Of a stretch of DNA of 11,995 nt, positions 6,675 to 11,995 are shown in pieces. The translations under genes were made by a program, and so were the position numbers. A model generated the notes under the pieces. It was not told the origin of the DNA. It was given only the letters and a program-made list of their open reading frames with translations, and did not search any database. Source of the stretch: Desulfomicrobium sp. (lineage in GTDB: Bacteria > Desulfobacterota > Desulfovibrionia > Desulfovibrionales > Desulfomicrobiaceae); contig DPKT01000023.1 of NCBI GenBank assembly GCA_003542385.1, positions 1 to 11,995 on the forward strand. Direction: 5' to 3'. Within the stretch, counting starts at the first letter, position 1, and the number at the start of each line of letters is the position of its first letter.

Positions 6675-7010
6675 TCAGATGATGTCTTTCCGGGGCTTCA
6701 GGGAGACGAGCTCAATACCGGCCTGGTACATGCCGGACCAGCCTCCCATCTGCTGGTTGCACCACCGGACCATCCCGACCATGAAGTCCGGTCGCTCGTA
6801 GTCGATGGCGCCGGTCGCCTCGTCGCCCGGGAAGACCTTGATCAGCACGTCTTCGACGGGCAACGGGTAATCGAGCTCAAGCAGCAGGCCGTAGGCGCTG
6901 TGGTTGATGATGCGGGCGGGGAAAGGCGAGTCGTAGGCCGGGGAGATGATTCCGCACCGTCTGAGGCTGGCCGAGCGCGGGTATTTTCTGTTTTCCGAGT
7001 TGTCCGGCAT
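6675..7010 (-). CDS. Single-domain PilZ protein (cyclic di-GMP receptor)
   Basis: A 111-residue cytoplasmic protein consisting of one PilZ domain. The two parts of the c-di-GMP site are present: RKYPR (R8-xxx-R12) and NHSAYG (36-41), matching RxxxR and (D/N)xSxxG. The beta-barrel follows (GLLLEL 41-46, DVLIKVF 54-60, VRWCNQ 81-86, YQAGIELV 95-102), and the C terminus is short with no output domain. Stand-alone PilZ proteins act by binding partners, for example in motility or matrix synthesis. The start at 7010 is chosen over an in-frame ATG at 7052 because AGGAGA precedes it by 6-7 bases and the domain begins at once. It has its own terminator and a long leader, so it is monocistronic. Confidence 0.88.
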   Translation of the reverse strand: MPDNSENRKYPRSASLRRCGIISPAYDSPFPARIINHSAYGLLLELDYPLPVEDVLIKVFPGDEATGAIDYERPDFMVGMVRWCNQQMGGWSGMYQAGIELVSLKPRKDII

Positions 7011-7235
7011 GGTTGTCTCCTGCTGTATTGACACAGGTGTGGCTCTCTGCATTCCCAGAGCATGCTGCCGCCAAGTTGCCGGGTCAGGAGTTGGCCCGGC
7101 CGTGTGTCACTTTGTCAACAATTCGGTATCATTCTCTTTTCAAGTTGCCAATCCTTGTCTTACATTTTTTCTCGCTGAGGATGTATTTTCGAGGGCGAGG
7201 CGCCCCCGTCAATTTCAGGAGGAGCGGAAACGCGG
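7011..7235. other. Leader and upstream region of the pilZ gene
   Basis: No gene is seen. On the minus strand a TTGACA (about 7119-7114) is present, but no acceptable -10 lies 16-18 bases beyond it. GCCGGG/CCCGGC (about 7078-7100) can form a 6-bp hairpin in the leader. The stretch around 7120-7195 is clearly more AT-rich than its surroundings and is the likely promoter zone. Confidence 0.4.
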
Positions 7236-7265
7236 AAAGGCGATCATGTGCTGCGCATGATCGCC
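7236..7265 (-). terminator. Probable terminator of the acidic hypothetical gene
   Basis: On the minus strand GGCGATCATG (7265-7256) pairs perfectly over 10 bp with CATGATCGCC (7248-7239) around a 7-base loop, followed by TTTCC and GTTTCC. The T tract is short, so efficiency is uncertain, but the position 28 bases past the stop is right. Confidence 0.6.
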
Positions 7266-7293
7266 CCTGCGTCGTTGCCCCATGAAGGCAATT

Positions 7294-8235
7294 CTAGACC
7301 AGCACGTCCAACGGCTCGGCCACCGGTTCGGCTGCGGCCCCCGTGGCCGGTTCGGTCACGCCGCCGCCGATCAAGGTGTTGTATATTTCCAGAAACTTGG
7401 AGTAGGCCTGCCCGTTTCCCCGCGGCGGCGAAAGGGGAGGCAGGGCCTGGGTGTCCGTCACGCTCTTCCGCAAATCGGCCATGAGCTTCGTGAGTTCCGT
7501 GCGCAAAAGGTCGTAAGCGGAGGGACCGGGCGTATCCGCAGGCTGATCGGTGGATTCAATCCCCTCCTGGTCCTGGGCCGCGGCGGTGATCGTGGTGCTG
7601 AGGTCCTCGGTGTTCTCCACCGGCGCCTCGGCCTCGGCCGCGATGTCTGCAGCCATCTCCGGGATGGTGTCGGCTGCTTGATCGGCCGCCGGTTCGGTCG
7701 AGGGTTCCGCTGCCGGTTCGGCTGCAGGCACGGCGGGTTCCGCCAGGGACATCAGGGCGGCTTCGAGGGCGTCCAGCGCGCCGTTCAGGTCCGTTTCCCC
7801 GCTGCGGAATTGAGCGAGGATTTCTTCGGCGTCCTGCTTGAAGCCGTCGGCCAGCGCGGTAAGGTCGTCCGCCGTCATGTCGTCGGTTCCGAGCAGTGCG
7901 GCCAAGGGCCCCTCGCTGGTCTTGCCGAGGGTATCGATTAGGCCCTGCACGCCGCTGTCGAGTGTCCGTGCGGCATTGGCGGCTCCCGCGGCCTGAAGTT
8001 CGTCAAAGAAATTGATGCGCAGGCGCACATCCGCCACGCCCTTGAAGTGCCCTTCCTGCAGGAGGCGGATGACCCCTCTGGCGCCACCGCCCTCGCCATC
8101 CGCAACCGCCGCATCGACGGCAGACGGCCTGGCCGTTTCCCTGGCTGCATGCCTGGCCTCCCGGGCGTTCATGTCGCCCTGTTCCGGCCGGATATTTCCC
8201 CATGCCTGCGAATTTCCCGCACCGTGCACGTTCAT
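7294..8235 (-). CDS. Hypothetical acidic Ala/Glu/Pro-rich protein
   Basis: A 313-residue soluble protein without signal peptide, transmembrane segment or cysteine. An N-terminal block at about 54-80 (GVIRLLQEGHFKGVADVRLR and on to FFDEL) looks strongly conserved and resembles hypothetical proteins I associate with Desulfovibrio-type genomes. Residues 85-165 are helical. Residues about 165-215 are a low-complexity acidic linker with repeated AEPA-type units (PAAEPAAEPSTEPAADQ). Another helical part (240-265) and a second AEP stretch close the chain, which ends in LDVLV. The start at 8235 has GGGAGG 7-8 bases upstream. It is divergent from the APC permease. A scaffold, adaptor or flagellum/secretion-related role is conceivable, but no function is claimed. 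The long plus-strand frames over it are shadows. Confidence 0.78.
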   Translation of the reverse strand: MNVHGAGNSQAWGNIRPEQGDMNAREARHAARETARPSAVDAAVADGEGGGARGVIRLLQEGHFKGVADVRLRINFFDELQAAGAANAARTLDSGVQGLIDTLGKTSEGPLAALLGTDDMTADDLTALADGFKQDAEEILAQFRSGETDLNGALDALEAALMSLAEPAVPAAEPAAEPSTEPAADQAADTIPEMAADIAAEAEAPVENTEDLSTTITAAAQDQEGIESTDQPADTPGPSAYDLLRTELTKLMADLRKSVTDTQALPPLSPPRGNGQAYSKFLEIYNTLIGGGVTEPATGAAAEPVAEPLDVLV

Positions 8236-8464
8236 GGCCTTGCCTCCCGTGAAACAGATACTCTTGCCATGTAACCTTTATCGGCATTGCGCGTGTTTTC
8301 TTTACCGCAGATGTCCCTCGCTTTTCCCGCTGGCATGGCGTTTACATTGTCCCGGCCATCGGGTAGGGCGCCCTTGTTTCGTGCGGCGTTTGGAAATGTA
8401 GTGTGAAATAAAAGTGTTATGATCGAAAATCGATAATGTGTAGTAGATGGGCAAGGAGCGTGCA
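8236..8464. other. Divergent intergenic region between the acidic protein and the permease
   Basis: No gene is seen. It must hold both promoters. The Shine-Dalgarno GGGAGG of the minus gene is near 8243-8248 and AAGGAG of the plus gene is at 8453-8458. Around 8395-8440 it becomes AT-rich, with an inverted repeat at 8422-8434. No clear -35/-10 pair could be assigned. Confidence 0.5.
8422..8434. promoter_or_regulatory. Small inverted repeat, possible operator
   Basis: ATCGA-AAA-TCGAT is a perfect 5-bp inverted repeat with a 3-base centre in an AT-rich patch about 30 bp before the permease start. It could be a repressor site or chance; no regulator gene is adjacent. Confidence 0.25.
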
Positions 8465-9817
8465 GTGTCTCAGGAACTGAGCAAGAAATTCGGTCTGTTC
8501 ACCGCCATCGCCATGGTCGTGGGCATCGTCATCGGCAGCGGCGTGTTCTTCAAGGCGGAGAAGATCCTCACCGCCACGGGCGGGAACCTGCCGCTGGGCA
8601 TCCTGTCCTGGGTCATCGGCGGGCTGATCATGATCTCCTGCGCCTGCACCTTCGCCATCATGGCCACCAAGTACGAGCGGGTGAACGGCATCGTGGACTA
8701 CGCCGAGGCGGCCATGGGGCGGACCTACGGCTACTATGTCGGCTGGTTCATGGCCATGATCTACTACCCGACCCTGACCTCGGTCCTGGCCTGGGTCTCG
8801 GCGCGCTACACCTGCGTGCTCTTCGGCTGGGACATCACCGGCGGGCAGTGCATGACCATCGCCGGCTTCTACCTCGTGGCCAGCTACGCCCTGAACGCCC
8901 TTTCGCCCGTCCTGGCCGGGAAGTTCCAGGTCACGGCCACGGTCATCAAGCTCATTCCCCTGGCGCTCATGGCCGTGGTCGGCACCGTCTACGGCATGGG
9001 CAACGGCATGATCATGCGCAACTTCACGACCGTGGTGACCGAGGTCGAGCCCACCGTGGCCCTGTTCACGGCCGTGGTGGCCACATCCTTCGCCTACGAG
9101 GGCTGGATCATCGCCACGAGCATCAACGCCGAACTCAAGGACTCCAAGCGCAACCTGCCCATCGCCCTGGTGGCCGGGACCTTCGGCGTCATGCTCGTCT
9201 ACATCCTCTACTACGTGGGCCTGGCCGGCGCCGTGACCAACGAGACGCTCATGGCCGGCGGCCAGGAAGGGGCCAAGCTCGCCTTCGAGACCGTGTTTTC
9301 GAACCTTGGCGGGACGCTGGTCTTCGTCTTCGTCATCATCTCCTGCCTGGGCACCCTCAACGGCCTCATGCTCGGCTGCACGCGCGGCGTCTACTCCATC
9401 GCAGCCCGCGGCGAGGGTCCGGCCGTGGCCATGTTCCGGCAGATCGACCCCGTCTCCAACATGCCGACCAACTCGGCCATCCTCGGGCTGCTGCTCTCGG
9501 CAGTCTGGCTGGTCTACTTCTACGGGGCCAACCTGACGGACCCGTGGTTCGGCTTTTTCTGCTTCGATTCCTCGGAGCTGCCCATCGTGACCCTCTACGC
9601 CATGTACCTGCCGATCTTCGTGTCCTTCATGCGCAACGAAGGCGACCTGCCCGTGCTGACGCGCTTCGTGCTGCCGGCCCTGGCCCTGTGCGGCAGCCTC
9701 TTCATGATCTACGCCGCCTGCTACGCCCACGGCATGGCCGTGGTGGCCTACCTGAGCATTTTCGCCGTGGTCATGCTGGCCGGGGTCATGCTGGCGAAAT
9801 CCAGGGCCCGGGCCTGA
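8465..9817 (+). CDS. APC-superfamily amino-acid permease (LAT/SteT-like)
   Basis: A 450-residue inner-membrane transporter with about 12 helices. GIVIGSGVFF (20-29) in TM1 is the unwound substrate-binding segment of APC proteins. FAYEGW (209-214) in TM6 carries the usual aromatic gate, followed by NAELKDSKRNLPIAL (221-235), which corresponds to the conserved E-x-K-x-P-x-R-N-L-P amphipathic region seen in LAT exchangers and B. subtilis SteT. The substrate is likely a neutral amino acid but cannot be read. The GTG at 8465 is chosen because AAGGAG (8453-8458) lies 6 bases before it; the ATG at 8447 has no Shine-Dalgarno and would add only six residues. It is monocistronic, with a strong terminator after it. 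The 509-residue antisense frame over this gene is a shadow of its GC-rich third positions. Confidence 0.9.
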   Translation: MSQELSKKFGLFTAIAMVVGIVIGSGVFFKAEKILTATGGNLPLGILSWVIGGLIMISCACTFAIMATKYERVNGIVDYAEAAMGRTYGYYVGWFMAMIYYPTLTSVLAWVSARYTCVLFGWDITGGQCMTIAGFYLVASYALNALSPVLAGKFQVTATVIKLIPLALMAVVGTVYGMGNGMIMRNFTTVVTEVEPTVALFTAVVATSFAYEGWIIATSINAELKDSKRNLPIALVAGTFGVMLVYILYYVGLAGAVTNETLMAGGQEGAKLAFETVFSNLGGTLVFVFVIISCLGTLNGLMLGCTRGVYSIAARGEGPAVAMFRQIDPVSNMPTNSAILGLLLSAVWLVYFYGANLTDPWFGFFCFDSSELPIVTLYAMYLPIFVSFMRNEGDLPVLTRFVLPALALCGSLFMIYAACYAHGMAVVAYLSIFAVVMLAGVMLAKSRARA

Positions 9818-9862
9818 CGGGCTGCGACGCATCCGGATGGCTGGACATCCCCCGTAAAAAGC

Positions 9863-9897
9863 GAAACCCCCGACCGATGGCCGGGGGTTTCTTTTTT
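9863..9897 (+). terminator. Bidirectional terminator between the convergent permease and binding-protein genes
   Basis: GAAACCCCCG (9863-9872) pairs perfectly over 10 bp with CGGGGGTTTC (9882-9891); CC/GG can extend it inside the loop. Six T (9892-9897) follow on the plus strand. On the minus strand the same stem is followed by GCTTTTT, so it serves both genes. Its T run touches the stop codon of the minus-strand gene. Confidence 0.92.
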
Positions 9898-10829
9898 CAG
9901 CGCAGTTCCACCGCCCACGATTCGAGGGGCGGCATCGTCGTGACAAGCTTCTCGCGCTGCAGGAACTCCGCGAAACGCATGTAGCGGGCCCGGTCCAGGG
10001 CGCCGGGGCGCAGGGCGAAGCGGGGCAGGGTGTCGCGCCAGGCGCGGCGGTTCAGTTCGTCGTCCAGGGATGCCCGGTCGCCGGAGACGAAGAGCTTCCA
10101 GCTCTCCTCGGGGTGGTTGACCAGGAACTGCACGCCTTCCTCCAGGGCGTCGACGAAGCGGCGCAGCCTCGGGTCGGCCGTATTCTTGGACGCGGCCACG
10201 AGGATGAGCTCGTCGTAGGGCGGCACGCCGTGTTCCTCCACGAAAAAGGCCCGGCCCGGACGGCCCTCGATGTCCATCTGGTTCAGTTCGAAGTTGCGGA
10301 AGGCGCCGATGACGGCATCGGTCTGGCCCGTGAACAGGGACGGGGACAGGGAGAAGTTGACGTTGACGAGCTTCACTTCGTCGAGGGTCAGCCCTTCCTT
10401 TGCAAGCATCGCCTTGAGGATGGCCGTCTCGAAGCCGCCCACGGAATAGCCGATGGTCTTGCCTTTGAGGTCGGAGATGGTCTTGATGGGGCCGTCCTTC
10501 AGGACCACCAGGGAGTTGAGCGGCGTGGCGACCAGCGTGGCGATGCGGGTCAGGGGCAGGCCCTCGGCCACCTGCACCTGGTGCTGGTGCTGGTAGGACA
10601 CGGCGATGTCGGCCTGGCCGGCGGCCACGAGCTTGGGCGGGTCGTTGGGGTTGGACGGGGCGATGAACTCCACCTCCAGACCGCGCGCCTTGAAGAAGCC
10701 CTTTTCCTGGGCCACGAAGAGGGGCGCGTGGTCGGGGTTGACGAACCAGTCCAGAAGCACGGTCAGCTTCTCGGCCTGGGCCGTCGTGGCGAAGAGGATG
10801 AGGGAGGTGAGGATGATGAGTTTTTTCAT
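9897..10829 (-). CDS. ABC transporter periplasmic substrate-binding protein, ThiY/NMT1-like
   Basis: A 310-residue periplasmic protein with a signal peptide (MKK, hydrophobic core, cleavage after AQA at residue 19) and no lipobox cysteine, so soluble. LDWFVNPDHAPLFVAQEKGF (26-45) is the hallmark start of ThiY/NMT1-type proteins, which bind pyrimidine precursors of thiamine such as formylaminopyrimidine. It continues with GLEVEF (50-55), NDPPKLVAAGQADIAVSYQH (62-81) and SDLKGKTIGY (118-127), the usual type-II binding fold order. Its partner is most likely the permease at the right edge, on the same strand and upstream. AAAGGA lies 6 bases before the ATG. No TPP riboswitch is visible in its leader, so thiamine-precursor specificity is inferred from the family only; riboflavin, taurine or nitrate-type ligands are alternatives. 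Confidence 0.85.
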   Translation of the reverse strand: MKKLIILTSLILFATTAQAEKLTVLLDWFVNPDHAPLFVAQEKGFFKARGLEVEFIAPSNPNDPPKLVAAGQADIAVSYQHQHQVQVAEGLPLTRIATLVATPLNSLVVLKDGPIKTISDLKGKTIGYSVGGFETAILKAMLAKEGLTLDEVKLVNVNFSLSPSLFTGQTDAVIGAFRNFELNQMDIEGRPGRAFFVEEHGVPPYDELILVAASKNTADPRLRRFVDALEEGVQFLVNHPEESWKLFVSGDRASLDDELNRRAWRDTLPRFALRPGALDRARYMRFAEFLQREKLVTTMPPLESWAVELR

Positions 10830-10894
10830 ATCTAGTCCTTTGGTTAACGATTTGAGAGACGGGATACGGGATAATGGGTCGTGGCAGGGCGGCC

Positions 10895-11068
10895 GCGCAC
10901 CGGTTCGCTGCGGTCCGGGGCCGCCAAAACTCCTTCGCTGGCCTCGTACTGTTTTCCCGTCGCCGCTGACGGACAGAGGTCGTTCTTCGGGCCGGGGCGA
11001 CGGGAAAACAAACGATGCCCGGCTCAGTCAGACAGTTGCCGGCCCCGGACCGCAGCGAACCGGCGCGC
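10895..11068. repeat. Nested long inverted-repeat element (about 174 bp)
   Basis: The outer arms 10895-10923 and 11040-11068 are inverse complements over 29 bp with one mismatch (centred on CGGTTCGCTGCGGTCCGGGG). The inner arms TGTTTTCCCGTCGCC (10950-10964) and GGCGACGGGAAAACA (10996-11010) match perfectly over 15 bp. Together they can fold into one long interrupted hairpin with a 31-base apical loop. No ORF of its own and no clear target-site duplication is seen. It could be a MITE-like element, a dispersed genomic repeat or a structured RNA. Confidence 0.75.
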
Positions 11069-11101
11069 TGGGTCGGTACTGCGGGCGGTGCTGAGACGAA
11101 G

Positions 11102-11126
11102 ATGGATCCCCGCCTTCGCGGGGATG
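11102..11126. repeat. REP-like palindrome, inverted copy
   Basis: GGATCCCCGCCTTCGCGGGG and the following ATGAC match the inverse complement of the palindromes at 11193, 11255 and 11317, with CCCC/GGGG in place of TCCC/GGGA at the stem. Palindromes of this kind, with a stem of the ATTCCCGC...GCGGGAAT type, are scattered in intergenic DNA of many proteobacteria. Confidence 0.7.
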
Positions 11127-11192
11127 ACACCGATATGGGCCTTTGGGTGGAACCTTCGGATGTCGTCACTGAATCCCGCGCGTCACCCAGGA

Positions 11193-11346
11193 GTCATTCC
11201 CGCAAAGGCGGGAATCCATGCCATTCCGACCTTGATCCCGCGCGTCACCCCGGAGTCATTCCCGCGAAGGCGGGAATCCATGCCTTTCCGACCTTGATCC
11301 TGTGCACCACTCCGGAGTCATTCCCGCGAAGGCGGGAATCCATGCC
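11193..11346. repeat. Tandem array of three REP-like palindromes with 62-bp period
   Basis: Three copies of a 30-bp unit start at 11193, 11255 and 11317. Each holds ATTCCCGC-(A/G)AAG-GCGGGAAT, a hairpin with an 8-bp stem region, followed by CCATGCC. The 32-bp stretches between them are also alike (26 of 32 positions by eye; shared CCGACCTTGATCC and CCGGA), so the repeating unit is 62 bp, and a partial unit precedes the first copy (about 11170). It lies between two genes of one putative operon, where such hairpins often affect mRNA stability or downstream expression. Confidence 0.85.
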
Positions 11347-11420
11347 TTTTCTTCCACTGCGTCGCGGGCTCCCCGATTCCGTAGGTTTGACTCGGGGATA
11401 TGGCGCACAGGCGTCTTCAT
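11256..11420 (-). pseudogene. Short ORF overlapping the permease stop and running into the repeats (possible remnant)
   Basis: The permease stop TGA (11419-11417) overlaps an ATG (11420-11418) in the ATGA arrangement common between translationally coupled genes. The frame opened by this ATG has 54 codons: MKTPVRHIPESNLRNRGARD and on, then AWIPAFAGMT from the palindrome. Only the first 20 or so residues precede repeat sequence. It may be the stump of a former third gene cut by repeat invasion, or chance. I recognise no domain. Confidence 0.3.
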
Positions 11421-11995
11421 TGCCCTGCATCCTTCGGCTGCCAGAAAACCAGCCTGTCCAGCAGACGGTCCACGAAAAAGTAGAGGCTCAAGGAAGCCGC
11501 CGCCAGGACGGTCAGGGCGGCGAACATGAGGTCGATCTGCATGCGGGCGTTGGCGTGCAGCATGAAGTAGCCCAGGCCACGGCTCGAACCCACCCACTCG
11601 CCGACCACGGCGCCGATGGGGGCCACGGCCGTGGCCACGCGCAGTCCGGCGGCGAAGGACGGCAGGGCCGAGGGGACGACGATGCTGGTCAGGACCTTGA
11701 GGGGTCTGGCGTCCATGATGCGGGCCAGCTCCAGCAGGTCGGCGTCGGTGCGGCGCATGCCCGAGTAGAAGGACGAGGCCACGGGGAAGAAGATGATCAG
11801 CACGGCCATGGCCACCTTGGAGGCCATGCCGTAGCCCAGCCACAGGACCAGGATCGGGGCCATGGCGAAGACCGGGACGGCCTGGCTGGCCACCAGCACC
11901 GGGAGCATCCAGCGCTTGAGCAGCGGAGACAGGATCATGGCCAGGGCGGCCGAGGAGCCCAGGAGCGTGCCCAGGGTCAGGCCCAGCAGGATCTC
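11417..11995 (-). CDS. ABC transporter permease, C-terminal part (ThiX/TauC-like, BPD_transp family)
   Basis: The frame is open to the right window edge, so the N terminus is missing; 192 residues are visible and the usual length is about 250. Several hydrophobic helices are present. The cytoplasmic EAA loop that docks on the ATPase reads ELARIMDARPLKVLTSIVVP (visible residues about 89-108), followed by SALPSFAAGLRVATAVAPIG and GEWVGSSRGLG, the pattern of the nitrate/sulfonate/thiamine-precursor permease family. It is on the same strand as, and upstream of, the ThiY-like binding protein, so it is the likely membrane partner; the ATPase gene is expected beyond the edge. An ATG at 11938 is internal to the domain and is not the start. 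Confidence 0.9.
   Translation of the reverse strand, partial: EILLGLTLGTLLGSSAALAMILSPLLKRWMLPVLVASQAVPVFAMAPILVLWLGYGMASKVAMAVLIIFFPVASSFYSGMRRTDADLLELARIMDARPLKVLTSIVVPSALPSFAAGLRVATAVAPIGAVVGEWVGSSRGLGYFMLHANARMQIDLMFAALTVLAAASLSLYFFVDRLLDRLVFWQPKDAGQ

Larger units (their letters stand above)
10830..11416. other. 587-bp repeat-filled gap between the ABC permease and its binding protein
   Basis: No convincing gene is seen. From left to right it holds a leader with the Shine-Dalgarno of the binding protein, a nested inverted-repeat element (10895-11068), a REP-like palindrome in inverted orientation (11102-11126), a 62-bp-period array of three more palindromes (11193-11346), and a TCCCCGA/TCGGGGA hairpin (11370-11398). 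Frames crossing it encode the WIPAFAGMT-type peptides typical of translated intergenic palindromes. Confidence 0.75.

Noticed and set aside
8417..9946. 509-codon minus-strand frame opposite the APC permease
   Set aside because: It is extremely Gly/His/Asp/Glu-rich without a domain, a shadow of GC-rich third codon positions; the plus-strand product is a clear membrane transporter.
10830..11000. TPP riboswitch before the ThiY-like gene
   Set aside because: I could not find the conserved THI-box elements (CTGAGA and ACCTGATCTGGATAATGCC-like parts) in this leader; one could lie beyond the right edge, upstream of the permease.
9748..11169. 473-codon minus-strand frame over the binding-protein gene and repeats
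   Set aside because: It crosses the nested inverted repeats and reads the binding-protein gene out of frame; no domain is recognisable.
11193..11346. Regular 30-bp repeats with 32-bp intervals look like a CRISPR array
   Set aside because: The intervals are themselves near-identical, so they are not spacers; the repeat is an 8-bp-stem REP-type palindrome, there are only three direct copies, and no cas gene is present.
11256..11843. Minus-strand frame of 195 codons overlapping the permease
   Set aside because: Its upstream part is the permease in the wrong frame and its tail is translated palindrome (WIPAFAGMT). Only the 54-codon part starting on the permease stop is kept, as a possible remnant.

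Overview
The window looks like a piece of chromosome from a Desulfovibrionales-type sulfate reducer (Desulfovibrio or Desulfomicrobium-like). This is inferred from the character of the DksA protein, from one hypothetical protein with a block I associate with that group, and from the high GC content. No 16S or other taxonomic marker is present, so the assignment is tentative.

Layout from left to right. (1) A tRNA cluster on the minus strand, tRNA-Gly(GCC) then the start of tRNA-Cys, runs off the left edge behind its own promoter. (2) dksA on the plus strand ends in a clean intrinsic terminator. (3) A group II intron of 1867 bp (724-2590) sits ten bases past the terminator stem. It encodes an RT/maturase without an endonuclease domain. 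Its 5' end, EBS1-IBS1 pairing, domain V, domain VI bulged A and 3' end can all be read, and both target site and protein type point to class IIC. (4) A secreted PEP-CTERM protein (minus) lies 42 bp beyond the intron, followed by a 434-bp gap with two hairpins. (5) A Bcr/CflA-type MFS drug exporter (minus) is divergent from a 156-residue protein of unknown function (plus). (6) A YocS/PanS-like member of the bile acid:sodium symporter family, a single-domain PilZ protein with a strong terminator, and an acidic Ala/Pro/Glu-rich hypothetical protein are all on the minus strand. (7) An APC-superfamily amino-acid permease (plus) ends in a bidirectional terminator. (8) A ThiY/NMT1-like periplasmic binding protein and the C-terminal part of an ABC permease (both minus) form a probable thiamine-precursor-type importer running off the right edge.

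Most genes are single transport or regulatory units rather than one pathway. DksA (stringent response), PilZ (cyclic di-GMP) and the PEP-CTERM protein (cell surface or matrix) are independent functions. Only the last two genes clearly belong together.

The most unusual DNA is the 587-bp gap between the ABC permease and its binding protein. It holds a nested pair of long inverted repeats (about 170 bp in total) and a 62-bp-period tandem array of palindromic REP-like repeats. A short ORF that starts on the permease stop codon runs into the array. No defence system, CRISPR array, prophage or transposase was found. Apart from the intron, this is an ordinary chromosomal region.
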